The notes: generated from the sequence alone by a model not told the origin. A DNA stretch of 13,121 bases from Pseudomonadota bacterium (GCA_023435325.1 JAEYRT010000109.1:1-13121), one strand, 5' to 3'. Counted from the first letter of the stretch, positions 1 to 6,862 are shown. Numbers and translations are program-made.

Positions 1-807
1 CTCCTGCACCATGAGATACATCAGTTCGTCGCCGTTGTAGATGCGGCCAGCGTTGTCCACCAGCAGCAGGCGGTCGGCATCTCCGTCCAGGGCCACTCCG
101 TAATGTGCATGATTGGCCCGCACGGCCAGCGCCAGTGCTTCAGGATGGGTGGCACCGACGGCGTCATTGATATTCATGCCGTTGGGCTCGCAGCCAATGG
201 CAATCACTTCCGCACCCAGTTCATGAAATACCTTGGGGGCGATGTGGTAGGCCGCACCATGCGCGGCATCAACCACGATGCGCAGGCCATGCAGCGACAG
301 ATGACTGTCGAATGTGCTCTTGCAGAATTCGATATAGCGGCCTGCTGCGTCATCCAGGCGGCGTGTTTTGCCCAGAGCCGCAGATTCCACCCATTGCGGT
401 GACTCTTCCAGCGCAGCCTCCACGGCTTCTTCCCAGGCGTCATCCAGCTTGGAGCCTTGTGCGCTGAAGAACTTGATGCCGTTGTCATAAAACGGGTTAT
501 GGCTGGCGCTGATCACCACGCCCAGGCTGGCGCGCTGCGTGCGAGTCAGGTAGGCAACGCCCGGTGTTGGCAGAGGGCCGAGCAGCAGTACATCAACGCC
601 AGCCGCATTGAAACCTGCTTCCATTGCCGCTTCGAGCATGTAGCCTGAAATGCGGGTGTCCTTGCCAATCAGGACCACGGGACGGTCCTGCGTCTTTTTC
701 AGTACACGGCCCACTGCATGCGCCAGGCGCAAGGCAAAGTCTGGATTGATCACCGACTGACCGACCCTGCCACGAATGCCGTCGGTGCCGAAATATTTGC
801 GTGCCAT
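1..807 (-). CDS. glmM: Phosphoglucosamine mutase GlmM (partial, C-terminus off left edge)
   Basis: GlmM interconverts glucosamine-6-phosphate and glucosamine-1-phosphate in the cytoplasm, on the route to UDP-GlcNAc for peptidoglycan and LPS. The visible 269 residues start MARKYFGTDGIRGRVG, the classic family start. The phosphoserine loop SASHNP places the catalytic serine at residue 102, matching E. coli numbering. The metal loop DGDADR supplies D241, D243 and D245. The family is about 445 residues long, so roughly 40% (the sugar- and phosphate-binding C-terminal domains) lies outside the window. The ATG at 805-807 is preceded by a GAGAG ribosome site. It begins 12 bp after the folP stop, so it is very probably co-transcribed with folP, as in many proteobacteria. 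Family identity is close to certain. Confidence 0.97.
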   Translation of the reverse strand, partial: MARKYFGTDGIRGRVGQSVINPDFALRLAHAVGRVLKKTQDRPVVLIGKDTRISGYMLEAAMEAGFNAAGVDVLLLGPLPTPGVAYLTRTQRASLGVVISASHNPFYDNGIKFFSAQGSKLDDAWEEAVEAALEESPQWVESAALGKTRRLDDAAGRYIEFCKSTFDSHLSLHGLRIVVDAAHGAAYHIAPKVFHELGAEVIAIGCEPNGMNINDAVGATHPEALALAVRANHAHYGVALDGDADRLLLVDNAGRIYNGDELMYLMVQE

Positions 808-819
808 GAATTACTCTCG

Positions 820-1662
820 TTAGAAATGCACAGTGTGTTGGTCTTGCATGGCTTGCCACACGGACAGCGCAGCTTTGGTCTGCGCGACATCATGCACACG
901 CACGACGCGTGCTCCGCGCTCTACGGCCAGCAAGGCAGCTGCTACGCTGGGCACCATGCGCTGCTCCACGGGCAAGCCGCTCACCTGTCCCAGGGAGCCT
1001 TTGCGTGACCAGCCTGCCAAAAGTGCAAAGTCTAGTTCCAGCAGTTCGGACTGGCGTGCAAGCAACGCAAAATTTTGTGCCACGCTTTTGCCAAACCCGA
1101 TGCCGTAGTCCCAGACGATGCGCTGGCGCGCAACGCCGCGCGCCATCAATGCTTGGCTTTCGCGCAATAAAAAATCCCGCACCTGTGGCACGGCGTCACC
1201 CTGCATGTGATGCAGGTGCATGTCTTGCGGCGTCTGGTGCATGTGCATGAGGCACACGCCGCAGCTGGGGTGGGCGGCCACTACATCCTGAGCGCCAGGC
1301 TGGCGTAAACCCCAGACGTCATTGATGATGTCTGCCCCCAGATCCAGTACGGCCTGCATGACTTGCGGTTTGTATGTGTCCACAGAGATGGCCACACCCA
1401 GCTTGACCGCTTCCTGCACCACGGGCACAACACGCGAGAGCTCTTCTTCCAGGGGCACGGCAGGTGAGCCAGGGCGCGTGGATTCTCCGCCGATGTCCAG
1501 AATGTCAGCCCCGTCACGCACCAGTTGCTCGGCATGGCGCAGTGCCTGAATGCCTTGATGGCGGCCACCGTCGGAAAACGAGTCCGGCGTGTTGTTGACG
1601 ATGCCCATGACGAGTGGACGGTCCAGATCCAGAACAAAGCGCGAGGTTTGCCATTGCGGCAT
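820..1662 (-). CDS. folP: Dihydropteroate synthase
   Basis: FolP joins p-aminobenzoate to 6-hydroxymethyl-dihydropterin pyrophosphate in folate synthesis and is the sulfonamide target. The predicted protein has 280 residues, a normal length. Visible motifs are the loop-1 TPDSFSDGG (residues 25-33), DIGGESTRPGS (56-66), SVDTYKP (93-99), IND (113-115), GFGK (189-192), the SRKGS lysine K221 and RVHD (255-258). The start MPQWQTSRF was chosen because a GGAGA ribosome site precedes it; a longer in-frame reading to 1920 runs into ftsH and is not credible. Loop 1 reads IVNNTPDSF, with Asn where E. coli has Val. It lies 67 bp after ftsH, behind a hairpin, and 12 bp before glmM. Confidence 0.97.
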   Translation of the reverse strand: MPQWQTSRFVLDLDRPLVMGIVNNTPDSFSDGGRHQGIQALRHAEQLVRDGADILDIGGESTRPGSPAVPLEEELSRVVPVVQEAVKLGVAISVDTYKPQVMQAVLDLGADIINDVWGLRQPGAQDVVAAHPSCGVCLMHMHQTPQDMHLHHMQGDAVPQVRDFLLRESQALMARGVARQRIVWDYGIGFGKSVAQNFALLARQSELLELDFALLAGWSRKGSLGQVSGLPVEQRMVPSVAAALLAVERGARVVRVHDVAQTKAALSVWQAMQDQHTVHF

Positions 1663-1688
1663 GTCATTCTCCAAAAAACGCGGGCATG

Positions 1689-1713
1689 AAAAACGGGGCC
1701 CGTAGGCCCCGTT
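1689..1713 (-). terminator. Intrinsic terminator or attenuator after ftsH
   Basis: Read on the minus strand, AACGGGGCC pairs perfectly with GGCCCCGTT across a TACG tetraloop. That is a 9-bp GC-rich stem with a UNCG-type loop, which is especially stable in RNA. Three further T residues follow the two at the stem base, giving TTTTT. It starts 17 bp after the ftsH stop and 27 bp before the folP start. The U-run is short, so readthrough into folP-glmM is likely. The opposite strand lacks a T-run, so it should act only on ftsH-direction transcripts. Confidence 0.7.
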
Positions 1714-1729
1714 ATTGTGCTTGCATCCT

Positions 1730-3655
1730 TTAAGCCGCAGTGGGCGCAGGATCGGTATCGACAGCGGGTGTTCCGCCATCCGAGGAATTGCCATCATCGC
1801 TGGACTTCTTGGCAGCGGGCACCCAGTCCTTTGGTGGGCGGGGTTCCTTGCCCGCGAAGATGTCATCCAGCTGTTCCATGTCGATGGTTTCCCACTCGAG
1901 CATGGCCTTGGCCATGGCATGCATCTTGTCCTTGTTGTCCTCGATCAGCTTGCGTGCAAGCGCATATTGCTCATCGATGATGCGGCGCACCTCGTCATCC
2001 ACCTTTTGCATGGTGGCTTCGGACAGGTTGGCGCCCTTGCTGAAGGTGCGGCCCAGGAAAGGTTCACCTTCCTGTTCGGAATACACCATGGTACCCAGAG
2101 CATCACTCATGCCGTAGCGTGTGACCATGTCGCGTGCAATTTGCGTGGCACGTTCAAAGTCGTTCGATGCGCCGGTGGTCATCTGGTTCATGAACACTTC
2201 TTCGGCGATACGGCCACCAAACAGCATGGCGATCTGGTTGAGCATGTACTCCTTGTCGTAGGAATAGCGGTCCTGCTCGGGCAGACTCATGGTCACACCC
2301 AGCGCACGACCGCGGGGGATGATGGTGACCTTGTGCACAGGGTCGCACTTGGGCAGCAGACGGCCAATCAAGGCGTGGCCAGCTTCGTGGTAGGCCGTGT
2401 TGCGGCGTTCTTCCTCGGGCATGACCATGGTCTTGCGTTCGGGGCCCATGATGATCTTGTCCTTGGCCTTTTCGAAGTCCTGCATTTCCACGGTGCGCGC
2501 ATTGCGGCGGGCAGCCATCAAGGCGGCTTCGTTGCACAGGTTGGCCAGATCGGCGCCCGACATGCCGGGTGTACCGCGGGCAATGACGGAAGGATTGACG
2601 TCCTGGCCCACAGGAATCTTGCGCATGTGCACGTTCAGGATTTGCTCACGGCCGCGGATGTCGGGCAGCGTCACATACACCTGGCGGTCAAAGCGGCCAG
2701 GGCGCAGCAGGGCGGCATCCAGGATGTCAGGGCGGTTGGTGGCAGCCACGACGATCACGCCGAGGTTGGTCTCAAAGCCATCCATCTCCACCAGCATCTG
2801 GTTCAGGGTTTGCTCGCGTTCGTCGTTGCCGCCACCCATGCCGGCGCCACGCTGGCGACCAACTGCATCAATTTCGTCGATGAAGATGATGCAAGGGGCG
2901 TTCTTCTTGGCGTTTTCGAACATGTCGCGCACGCGTGCAGCGCCCACGCCGACAAACATTTCCACGAAGTCGGAGCCGGAGATCGAGAAGAAAGGCACCT
3001 TGGCTTCGCCAGCAATCGACTTGGCCAGCAAGGTCTTGCCGGTACCGGGAGGGCCGACCAGCAGCAGGCCACGGGGGATGCGGCCGCCCAGCTTCTGGAA
3101 CTTGTTGGGGTCTTTGAGAAAGTCCACGACTTCCTTGACTTCTTCCTTGGCCTCGTCACAGCCAGCCACATCGGCAAAAGTGACCGAGTTGTTGTTTTCG
3201 TCCAGCATGCGTGCCTTGGACTTGCCGAAGCTGAAGGCACCGCCCTTGCCACCACCCTGCATTTGGCGCATGAAGTAAATCCACACGCCCACCAGCAGCA
3301 ACATGGGGCCCCAGCTGATCAGCAAGCTCATCAGCAGTGAGCCCTCTTCGCGAGGCTTGACGTCGAACTTGACATCATTGGCGATCAGGTCGCCCACCAG
3401 GCCGCGGTCCAGATAGGTCGCTGTAGTGCGAACCCGGCGGTCATCGGTGGTCAGAGCCACGATTTCAGTGCCGCTTTGGCCTTCCTGAATGGTTGCACTC
3501 TTGATGCGGTTGTTGCGCACCTCGGTCAGGAATTCCGAATAGCCGATTTGACCAGCGCCAGCGCTGCCACGGGTATCAAATTGCTTGAATACCGTAAACA
3601 ACACCATGGCGATGACCAGCCAGACGGCGATTTTTGAAAACCACTGATTGTTCAA
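1730..3655 (-). CDS. ftsH: ATP-dependent zinc metalloprotease FtsH
   Basis: FtsH is the essential inner-membrane AAA+ protease that degrades misplaced membrane proteins and regulators such as sigma-32 and LpxC in E. coli. The 641-residue protein has a transmembrane segment at about 8-24, a periplasmic domain, and a second membrane segment at about 107-128. The AAA module carries Walker A GPPGTGKT (201-208), Walker B IIFIDE (256-261) and the second region of homology (about 306-323). The zinc motif HEAGH is at 423-427 and the likely third ligand is D499. The start codon is TTG at 3653-3655, with GGAG six bases upstream; the N-terminus MNNQWFSKIAVW matches the family. The acidic, Ser/Gly-rich tail after about 615 is ordinary. 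It is preceded by a 167-bp gap with promoter-like sequences. Confidence 0.98.
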   Translation of the reverse strand: MNNQWFSKIAVWLVIAMVLFTVFKQFDTRGSAGAGQIGYSEFLTEVRNNRIKSATIQEGQSGTEIVALTTDDRRVRTTATYLDRGLVGDLIANDVKFDVKPREEGSLLMSLLISWGPMLLLVGVWIYFMRQMQGGGKGGAFSFGKSKARMLDENNNSVTFADVAGCDEAKEEVKEVVDFLKDPNKFQKLGGRIPRGLLLVGPPGTGKTLLAKSIAGEAKVPFFSISGSDFVEMFVGVGAARVRDMFENAKKNAPCIIFIDEIDAVGRQRGAGMGGGNDEREQTLNQMLVEMDGFETNLGVIVVAATNRPDILDAALLRPGRFDRQVYVTLPDIRGREQILNVHMRKIPVGQDVNPSVIARGTPGMSGADLANLCNEAALMAARRNARTVEMQDFEKAKDKIIMGPERKTMVMPEEERRNTAYHEAGHALIGRLLPKCDPVHKVTIIPRGRALGVTMSLPEQDRYSYDKEYMLNQIAMLFGGRIAEEVFMNQMTTGASNDFERATQIARDMVTRYGMSDALGTMVYSEQEGEPFLGRTFSKGANLSEATMQKVDDEVRRIIDEQYALARKLIEDNKDKMHAMAKAMLEWETIDMEQLDDIFAGKEPRPPKDWVPAAKKSSDDGNSSDGGTPAVDTDPAPTAA

Positions 3656-3709
3656 GCGGGGCTCCAGAGAAAAAAGGAGAAAACATGCACATGGGAACGT
3701 GTCGTACCC

Positions 3710-3737
3710 ATCTGAGGCTCATTTTAGGTCTTTCAAG
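3710..3737 (-). promoter_or_regulatory. Candidate heat-shock (sigma-32 type) promoter of ftsH
   Basis: On the minus strand a perfect CTTGAAA (3737-3731) is followed after 13 bases by CCTCAGAT (3717-3710). This matches five of seven defined positions of the sigma-32 -10 consensus CCCCATNT. The element ends 54 bp before the ftsH start codon. In E. coli ftsH belongs to the heat-shock regulon, which fits. The call rests on two short motifs read by eye. Confidence 0.45.
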
Positions 3738-3752
3738 CAGCTTTGCCGAACC

Positions 3753-3781
3753 CTTATTCCCGCCAAGGCAATGGAGTTCAA
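3753..3781 (-). promoter_or_regulatory. Candidate sigma-70 promoter upstream of ftsH
   Basis: On the minus strand TTGAAC and AATAAG are separated by exactly 17 bases, each matching its consensus hexamer at four of six positions. It lies about 100 bp upstream of the ftsH start, inside the rlmE-ftsH gap and just upstream of the heat-shock-like element. It could provide basal ftsH expression independent of the rlmE promoter. The match is weak. Confidence 0.3.
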
Positions 3782-3822
3782 GGTTTTTCCGGACATGGCG
3801 GCCTGATGCCAATCATGAGCGA

Positions 3823-4479
3823 TTACTTTTTCAGACCCATGCCGACCAGGAAAGTTTCGGAGGATTTGTCCCGTGAAGACTTGGGTTTCAGTGGTTTGAC
3901 GACCTTGAAGTGATCGCGAAACAACTTCACCAGATCGTCATATCCTGGTCCGTGAAAGACCTTGGCAACCAGTGCGCCTTCGGGTTTCAGATGCTGGGAG
4001 GCGAAGTCCACCGCCAATTCAATCAAGTGGGCAACGCGTGCACCATCGGTGGTGCTATGCCCGGACAAATTGGGCGCCATGTCTGACACCACCACGTCCA
4101 CGGGCCGACCTTGCACCACTGCCTCCAATTGAGCGAGGACGGCCTCTTCACGAAAATCGCCCTGGATGTAGTGCACGCCCTCGATGGGTTCCATGGGAAG
4201 CAAGTCTAGGGAAATGATGGTGCCGTTGAGTTCACCCGCTGCCGCCCCGGTGGGCGAGAGCCGACGGCGCACATATTGGCTCCAGGCGCCAGGGGCACAT
4301 CCCAGGTCCACCACGATATGCCCTGGTTTGATGAGCTTGAAGGTTTCGTCGATTTCCTTGAGCTTGTAAGCCGCACGCGCGCGATAGCCATCCTTTTGGG
4401 CGGCTTGCACATAAGGGTCGTTCAGGTGCGCATTCAGCCAATTCTTGTTGACCTTCTTGCTTTTCGTTTTGGTATTCAT
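3823..4479 (-). CDS. rlmE: 23S rRNA (uridine-2'-O-)-methyltransferase RlmE (FtsJ/RrmJ)
   Basis: RlmE transfers a methyl group from S-adenosylmethionine to the 2'-OH of a uridine in the 23S rRNA A-loop (U2552 in E. coli), late in 50S assembly. The 218-residue protein has the SAM-binding loop VDLGCAPGAWSQ (57-68). All four catalytic tetrad residues can be placed: K39 (RAAYKL), D133 (SDMAPN), K173 (VAKVFHG) and E208 (SSETF). A basic N-terminus (MNTKTKSKKVNK) suits rRNA contact. The ATG at 4477-4479 has an AGGAAG ribosome site. rlmE next to ftsH and divergent from yhbY is the arrangement also found in E. coli. Expression probably starts in the 32-bp gap to yhbY. Confidence 0.96.
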   Translation of the reverse strand: MNTKTKSKKVNKNWLNAHLNDPYVQAAQKDGYRARAAYKLKEIDETFKLIKPGHIVVDLGCAPGAWSQYVRRRLSPTGAAAGELNGTIISLDLLPMEPIEGVHYIQGDFREEAVLAQLEAVVQGRPVDVVVSDMAPNLSGHSTTDGARVAHLIELAVDFASQHLKPEGALVAKVFHGPGYDDLVKLFRDHFKVVKPLKPKSSRDKSSETFLVGMGLKK

Positions 4480-4499
4480 CGCAAATTTCTTCCTGCCTC

Positions 4500-4506
4500 G
4501 ATAATA
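4500..4506. promoter_or_regulatory. Overlapping -10 elements for the divergent rlmE and yhbY genes
   Basis: The plus strand reads GATAATA, giving GATAAT at 4500-4505 as a -10 hexamer for yhbY. The minus strand reads TATTAT (4506-4501), matching five of six positions of the consensus, for rlmE. The two hexamers share five base pairs. A start about 7 bases past the plus-strand -10 falls on the A of the yhbY ATG. A start the same distance past the minus-strand -10 leaves rlmE a leader of about 15 bases holding its AGGAAG ribosome site. -35 matches are poor on both sides (TTAATT at 4529-4524 for rlmE). Confidence 0.5.
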
Positions 4507-4511
4507 CGGGC

Positions 4512-4979
4512 ATGCCCCAAATTGAATTAACTCCCGCTGAGCGCCGGGAACACCGCGCCAATGCCCACCATCTTGACCCTGTGGTCATGATTGGTGGTGA
4601 CGGCTTGACACCCGCCGTCCAAAAGGAAGTTGACGCTGCACTGAACGCCCACGGCCTGATCAAGGTGCGTGTCTTTGGCGACGACCGTGCAGCCCGTGAA
4701 CAGGTGTACCAGACCCTGTGCGATGCACTGAACGCTGCTCCCATCCAGCACATCGGCAAGCTGCTGGTGCTGTGGCGCCCCATTCCCGAGAAGGAAAAGG
4801 CGCTGGACGAAGACCGCAAGGCCGGTCCACGCGATATCAAGCTGCTCAAGTTCGGCCGTGCAGGCAGCAAGCCTGAAGTCAAGCAAATCCGTGTGCTGGG
4901 CAATCAGCGCCTGACGCAAGGTGGCCTGATCAAGCGCGCCAAGAAGGCTGGCCCCAAGTCGACCAAAAAAGGCCATTAA
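4512..4979 (+). CDS. yhbY: YhbY-family (CRM domain) ribosome assembly RNA-binding protein
   Basis: YhbY proteins are small CRM-domain RNA-binding proteins associated with pre-50S particles. This one has 155 residues. The CRM domain spans about residues 5-95, with the start ELTPAERREHRANAHHLDPV, the GGDGLT loop (28-33, the GxxG position) and LIKVRV. E. coli YhbY is about 97 residues; the extra C-terminal 60 are lysine- and arginine-rich and probably add RNA contact, a length also seen in related betaproteobacteria. No ribosome-binding site precedes the ATG, and the best -10 is only seven bases upstream, so the mRNA may be leaderless. It is divergent from rlmE and 21 bp ahead of the next gene. 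Confidence 0.93.
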   Translation: MPQIELTPAERREHRANAHHLDPVVMIGGDGLTPAVQKEVDAALNAHGLIKVRVFGDDRAAREQVYQTLCDALNAAPIQHIGKLLVLWRPIPEKEKALDEDRKAGPRDIKLLKFGRAGSKPEVKQIRVLGNQRLTQGGLIKRAKKAGPKSTKKGH

Positions 4980-5000
4980 ACCTTTGCCTGGCAGATTCGC

Positions 5001-5750
5001 ATGACCACAACACCATCCGCAGCGCAGCAGCGCCACATTCTGTGCATGAAGTGGGGCACCAAATACGGGCCGGAATACGTCAACCGCCTGTATGCCATGG
5101 TGCGCCGCCATCTCACGGGTGATTTTCGCTTTGTCTGCCTGACCGACGATGCTGAAGGGATTCGTTCCGAGGTGCAGTGCCTGCCCATTCCTTCGCTGGA
5201 ATTGCCTGCAGGCATTCCGGAACGTGGCTGGACCAAGCTGACGACTTTTGCCAAAGACCTGCACGGACTGCAGGGGACGGCCCTGTTTTTGGATGTGGAT
5301 GTGGTGATCACCGGTTCACTGGATGATTTCTTCACCTATCCCGGTGAGTTCCTGATCATCCATGATCACAAGCGTCCATGGCGGGTTACGGGCAATTCTT
5401 CCGTGTATCGGTTCGAGCTGGGGGCACACCCCGATGTGCTCGAGTACTTTCGCGGACACTTTGACGAGATTCGCAAGCAGTTTCGCAATGAACAGGCTTA
5501 TTTGTCGGATGTGCTGCACAAGCAAGGCAAACTCAAGTACTGGCCGGCCGAATGGTGCCCGAGCTTCAAGTACCACTGCATTCCGAGCTGGCCGACGAAC
5601 TACTGGAAGCCGCCTTTTGTACCTGACAATGCACGCATCGTGATCTTCCATGGCGAATGCAATCCGCCCGATGCGCTGGCGGGGCGCCGCAATCGCCGTT
5701 TCCGCTTCATCCAGCCTGCCACATGGGTGGCCGAGCATTGGCGTGAGTGA
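5001..5750 (+). CDS. Putative GT-A fold glycosyltransferase of unassigned specificity
   Basis: The 249-residue soluble protein has no signal peptide or membrane segment. Its layout suggests a nucleotide-sugar glycosyltransferase: an N-terminal beta-alpha start (HILCMKWGTKYGPEYVNRL, 12-30), FVCLTDD (44-50), then the metal-binding DxD motif in FLDVDVVI (D98, D100). EQAYLSD (164-170) and a late FHGECNPPDAL (217-227) recall the acceptor-side and metal-ligand His motifs of GT8-like enzymes. Neither acceptor nor donor sugar can be read from the sequence. It begins 21 bp after yhbY with only a weak ribosome site and ends at a strong terminator, so it is probably the last gene of the yhbY transcript. 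A carbohydrate-binding non-enzyme cannot be excluded. Confidence 0.75.
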   Translation: MTTTPSAAQQRHILCMKWGTKYGPEYVNRLYAMVRRHLTGDFRFVCLTDDAEGIRSEVQCLPIPSLELPAGIPERGWTKLTTFAKDLHGLQGTALFLDVDVVITGSLDDFFTYPGEFLIIHDHKRPWRVTGNSSVYRFELGAHPDVLEYFRGHFDEIRKQFRNEQAYLSDVLHKQGKLKYWPAEWCPSFKYHCIPSWPTNYWKPPFVPDNARIVIFHGECNPPDALAGRRNRRFRFIQPATWVAEHWRE

Positions 5751-5777
5751 CGAATAGCGCTGGTGTTTTGATGTCTC

Positions 5778-5810
5778 AACCCCGCGGATGGTGATTCGCG
5801 GGGTTTTTTT
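5778..5810 (+). terminator. Intrinsic terminator after the glycosyltransferase-like gene
   Basis: AACCCCGCG (5778-5786) pairs perfectly with CGCGGGGTT (5797-5805) across a 10-base loop, followed by an unbroken T-run to 5810. It is a textbook rho-independent terminator 27 bp past the stop codon. The opposite strand has no T-run, so the converging LysR gene must end another way. Confidence 0.92.
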
Positions 5811-5922
5811 GTGCCTAACACCAAGGGTCTATTAAATTGATAGCGATAGCGTAGGCAGGTACTGGTTTTCCAATTGTTTTGTATTGCAAGTGGTTGAGAG
5901 AAGGGCGCTATAAGCTATGTAT
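5811..5922. repeat. AT-richer intergenic stretch with degenerate repeat units
   Basis: This gap between two converging genes contains a tandem GATAGC pair (5839-5850) directly after TTAAATT. The hexamer ATAGCG (5840-5845) recurs inverted as CGCTAT (5906-5911), and GCTAT repeats again at 5914-5918. The wording resembles, from memory, short interspersed intergenic elements built around AATTGATAGC and AGCGCT that are frequent in Comamonadaceae. That link is unverified, and this copy would be degenerate. No gene or terminator for the LysR gene is apparent. Confidence 0.3.
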
Positions 5923-6828
5923 TTAGTAGGGCGCCGCCACGGCGGGATCCGCTTGCACCTGCAGTTGACAGGCCTGCAAAAACGACTGCAGCAGCACGCT
6001 GTCGCAGCGTTCCTGCATCACATACACCGACGTACTGGTGGAGGCCGGGTTGTCTGTGATGCGAATGGGTCGAAAGCGCGGGTCGGCAATGAATTCAGCC
6101 TCTGAAACAGCGCCCACGCCCAAGCCCCGGGCCACGGCTTCCCGTATGGCTTCGCGGCTGCCGATTTCAATCACGGTCTGCGGCTGCACCTGCGCAGCTG
6201 CAAGGGCTTGCTCCAGCGCCGCACGGGTGGTGGAGCCGCGTTCGCGCTGGATGAGCTGCACGCCCTGCAAAGCATGGATGGGGACGGTGTCAAATGCCGC
6301 CAAGGGGTGCGACAGGGGCGCGAACAAGATGATGGGATGGCTGGCATAGGGGATGGACAGCAAGCCCGGGCGCTCGTAGCGACCAGCCAGCACCGCGATG
6401 TCCGTGATGTAGTGCTCCAGATCGTGCAACACCTGCTGGGAGTTGCCCATGCGGATGGAAAGCTGCATGCCTGGGTAGTGCTGCCGGTAGGCCGCCACCA
6501 TCTCAATCACATGGAAAGGACCGACGGCACCCAGCTTGAGCACGCCCTGGTTGAGCTGACCGCTGTCGCGCAGCAAAAACTCGGCTTCTGATTCGATGGC
6601 CAGCAGCTTTTGCGCCACCGCCAGCAGTTTGTGACCGGCATCGGTCAGGCTCATGCGGTAGCCGCGGCGGTGAAACAGCTCCACCCGGCTTTGCCGCTCC
6701 AGGGTGCTGATCTGGCTGGACACGCTGGGCTGGCTGACGCCCAGACTGCGTGCGGCAGCGCTGAGGCTGCCATGGTGGGCAACGGCGACAAAGGTGCGAT
6801 AGCGGTTAGTGCTCATGCTCATGCTCAT
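5923..6828 (-). CDS. LysR-type regulator associated with phosphonate catabolism
   Basis: A LysR-family activator of 301 residues. The winged helix-turn-helix covers about residues 6-65, with the recognition region SLSAAARSLGVSQPSVSSQI (21-40) followed by LTDAGHKLL. The rest is a periplasmic-binding-protein-like effector domain. Divergent placement next to phnD-like, phnC and phnE genes points to control of that operon, probably in response to a phosphonate or phosphonoacetaldehyde. The family of LysR proteins linked to aminoethylphosphonate catabolism (TIGR03339) is the best guess. Three in-frame ATGs lie in tandem ATGAGC units (6828, 6822, 6816); the first is annotated, with no strong ribosome site to decide. 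A longer reading to 6951 would run into the promoter region. Confidence 0.88.
   Translation of the reverse strand: MSMSMSTNRYRTFVAVAHHGSLSAAARSLGVSQPSVSSQISTLERQSRVELFHRRGYRMSLTDAGHKLLAVAQKLLAIESEAEFLLRDSGQLNQGVLKLGAVGPFHVIEMVAAYRQHYPGMQLSIRMGNSQQVLHDLEHYITDIAVLAGRYERPGLLSIPYASHPIILFAPLSHPLAAFDTVPIHALQGVQLIQRERGSTTRAALEQALAAAQVQPQTVIEIGSREAIREAVARGLGVGAVSEAEFIADPRFRPIRITDNPASTSTSVYVMQERCDSVLLQSFLQACQLQVQADPAVAAPY
6811..6828 (-). repeat. Triple hexamer repeat over the LysR start codon
   Basis: Three exact tandem copies of ATGAGC on the minus strand encode MSMSMS and supply three possible start codons. Gain or loss of a copy would keep the frame and shift only the distance between the upstream ribosome-binding region and the ATG. 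Confidence 0.8.
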
Positions 6829-6862
6829 GGAAAGCGTCTCAAGCTTTGGCCTATAGAAACTG

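Noticed and set aside
820..1920. Longer folP reading starting at 1920
   Set aside because: The extra 86 codons overlap the ftsH C-terminal coding region and look like frame-shadow peptide; the GGAGA site and family length fix the start at 1662.
2397..3278. 293-codon plus-strand open frame opposite the ftsH AAA region
   Set aside because: Arg/Ser-rich shadow of ftsH codon bias with no ribosome site or motif.
1715..3340. 541-codon open frame on the plus strand opposite ftsH
   Set aside because: It is antisense to an intact, fully recognisable ftsH; its His/Ala-rich composition is what the opposite frame of a GC-rich gene gives, and no family motif is seen.
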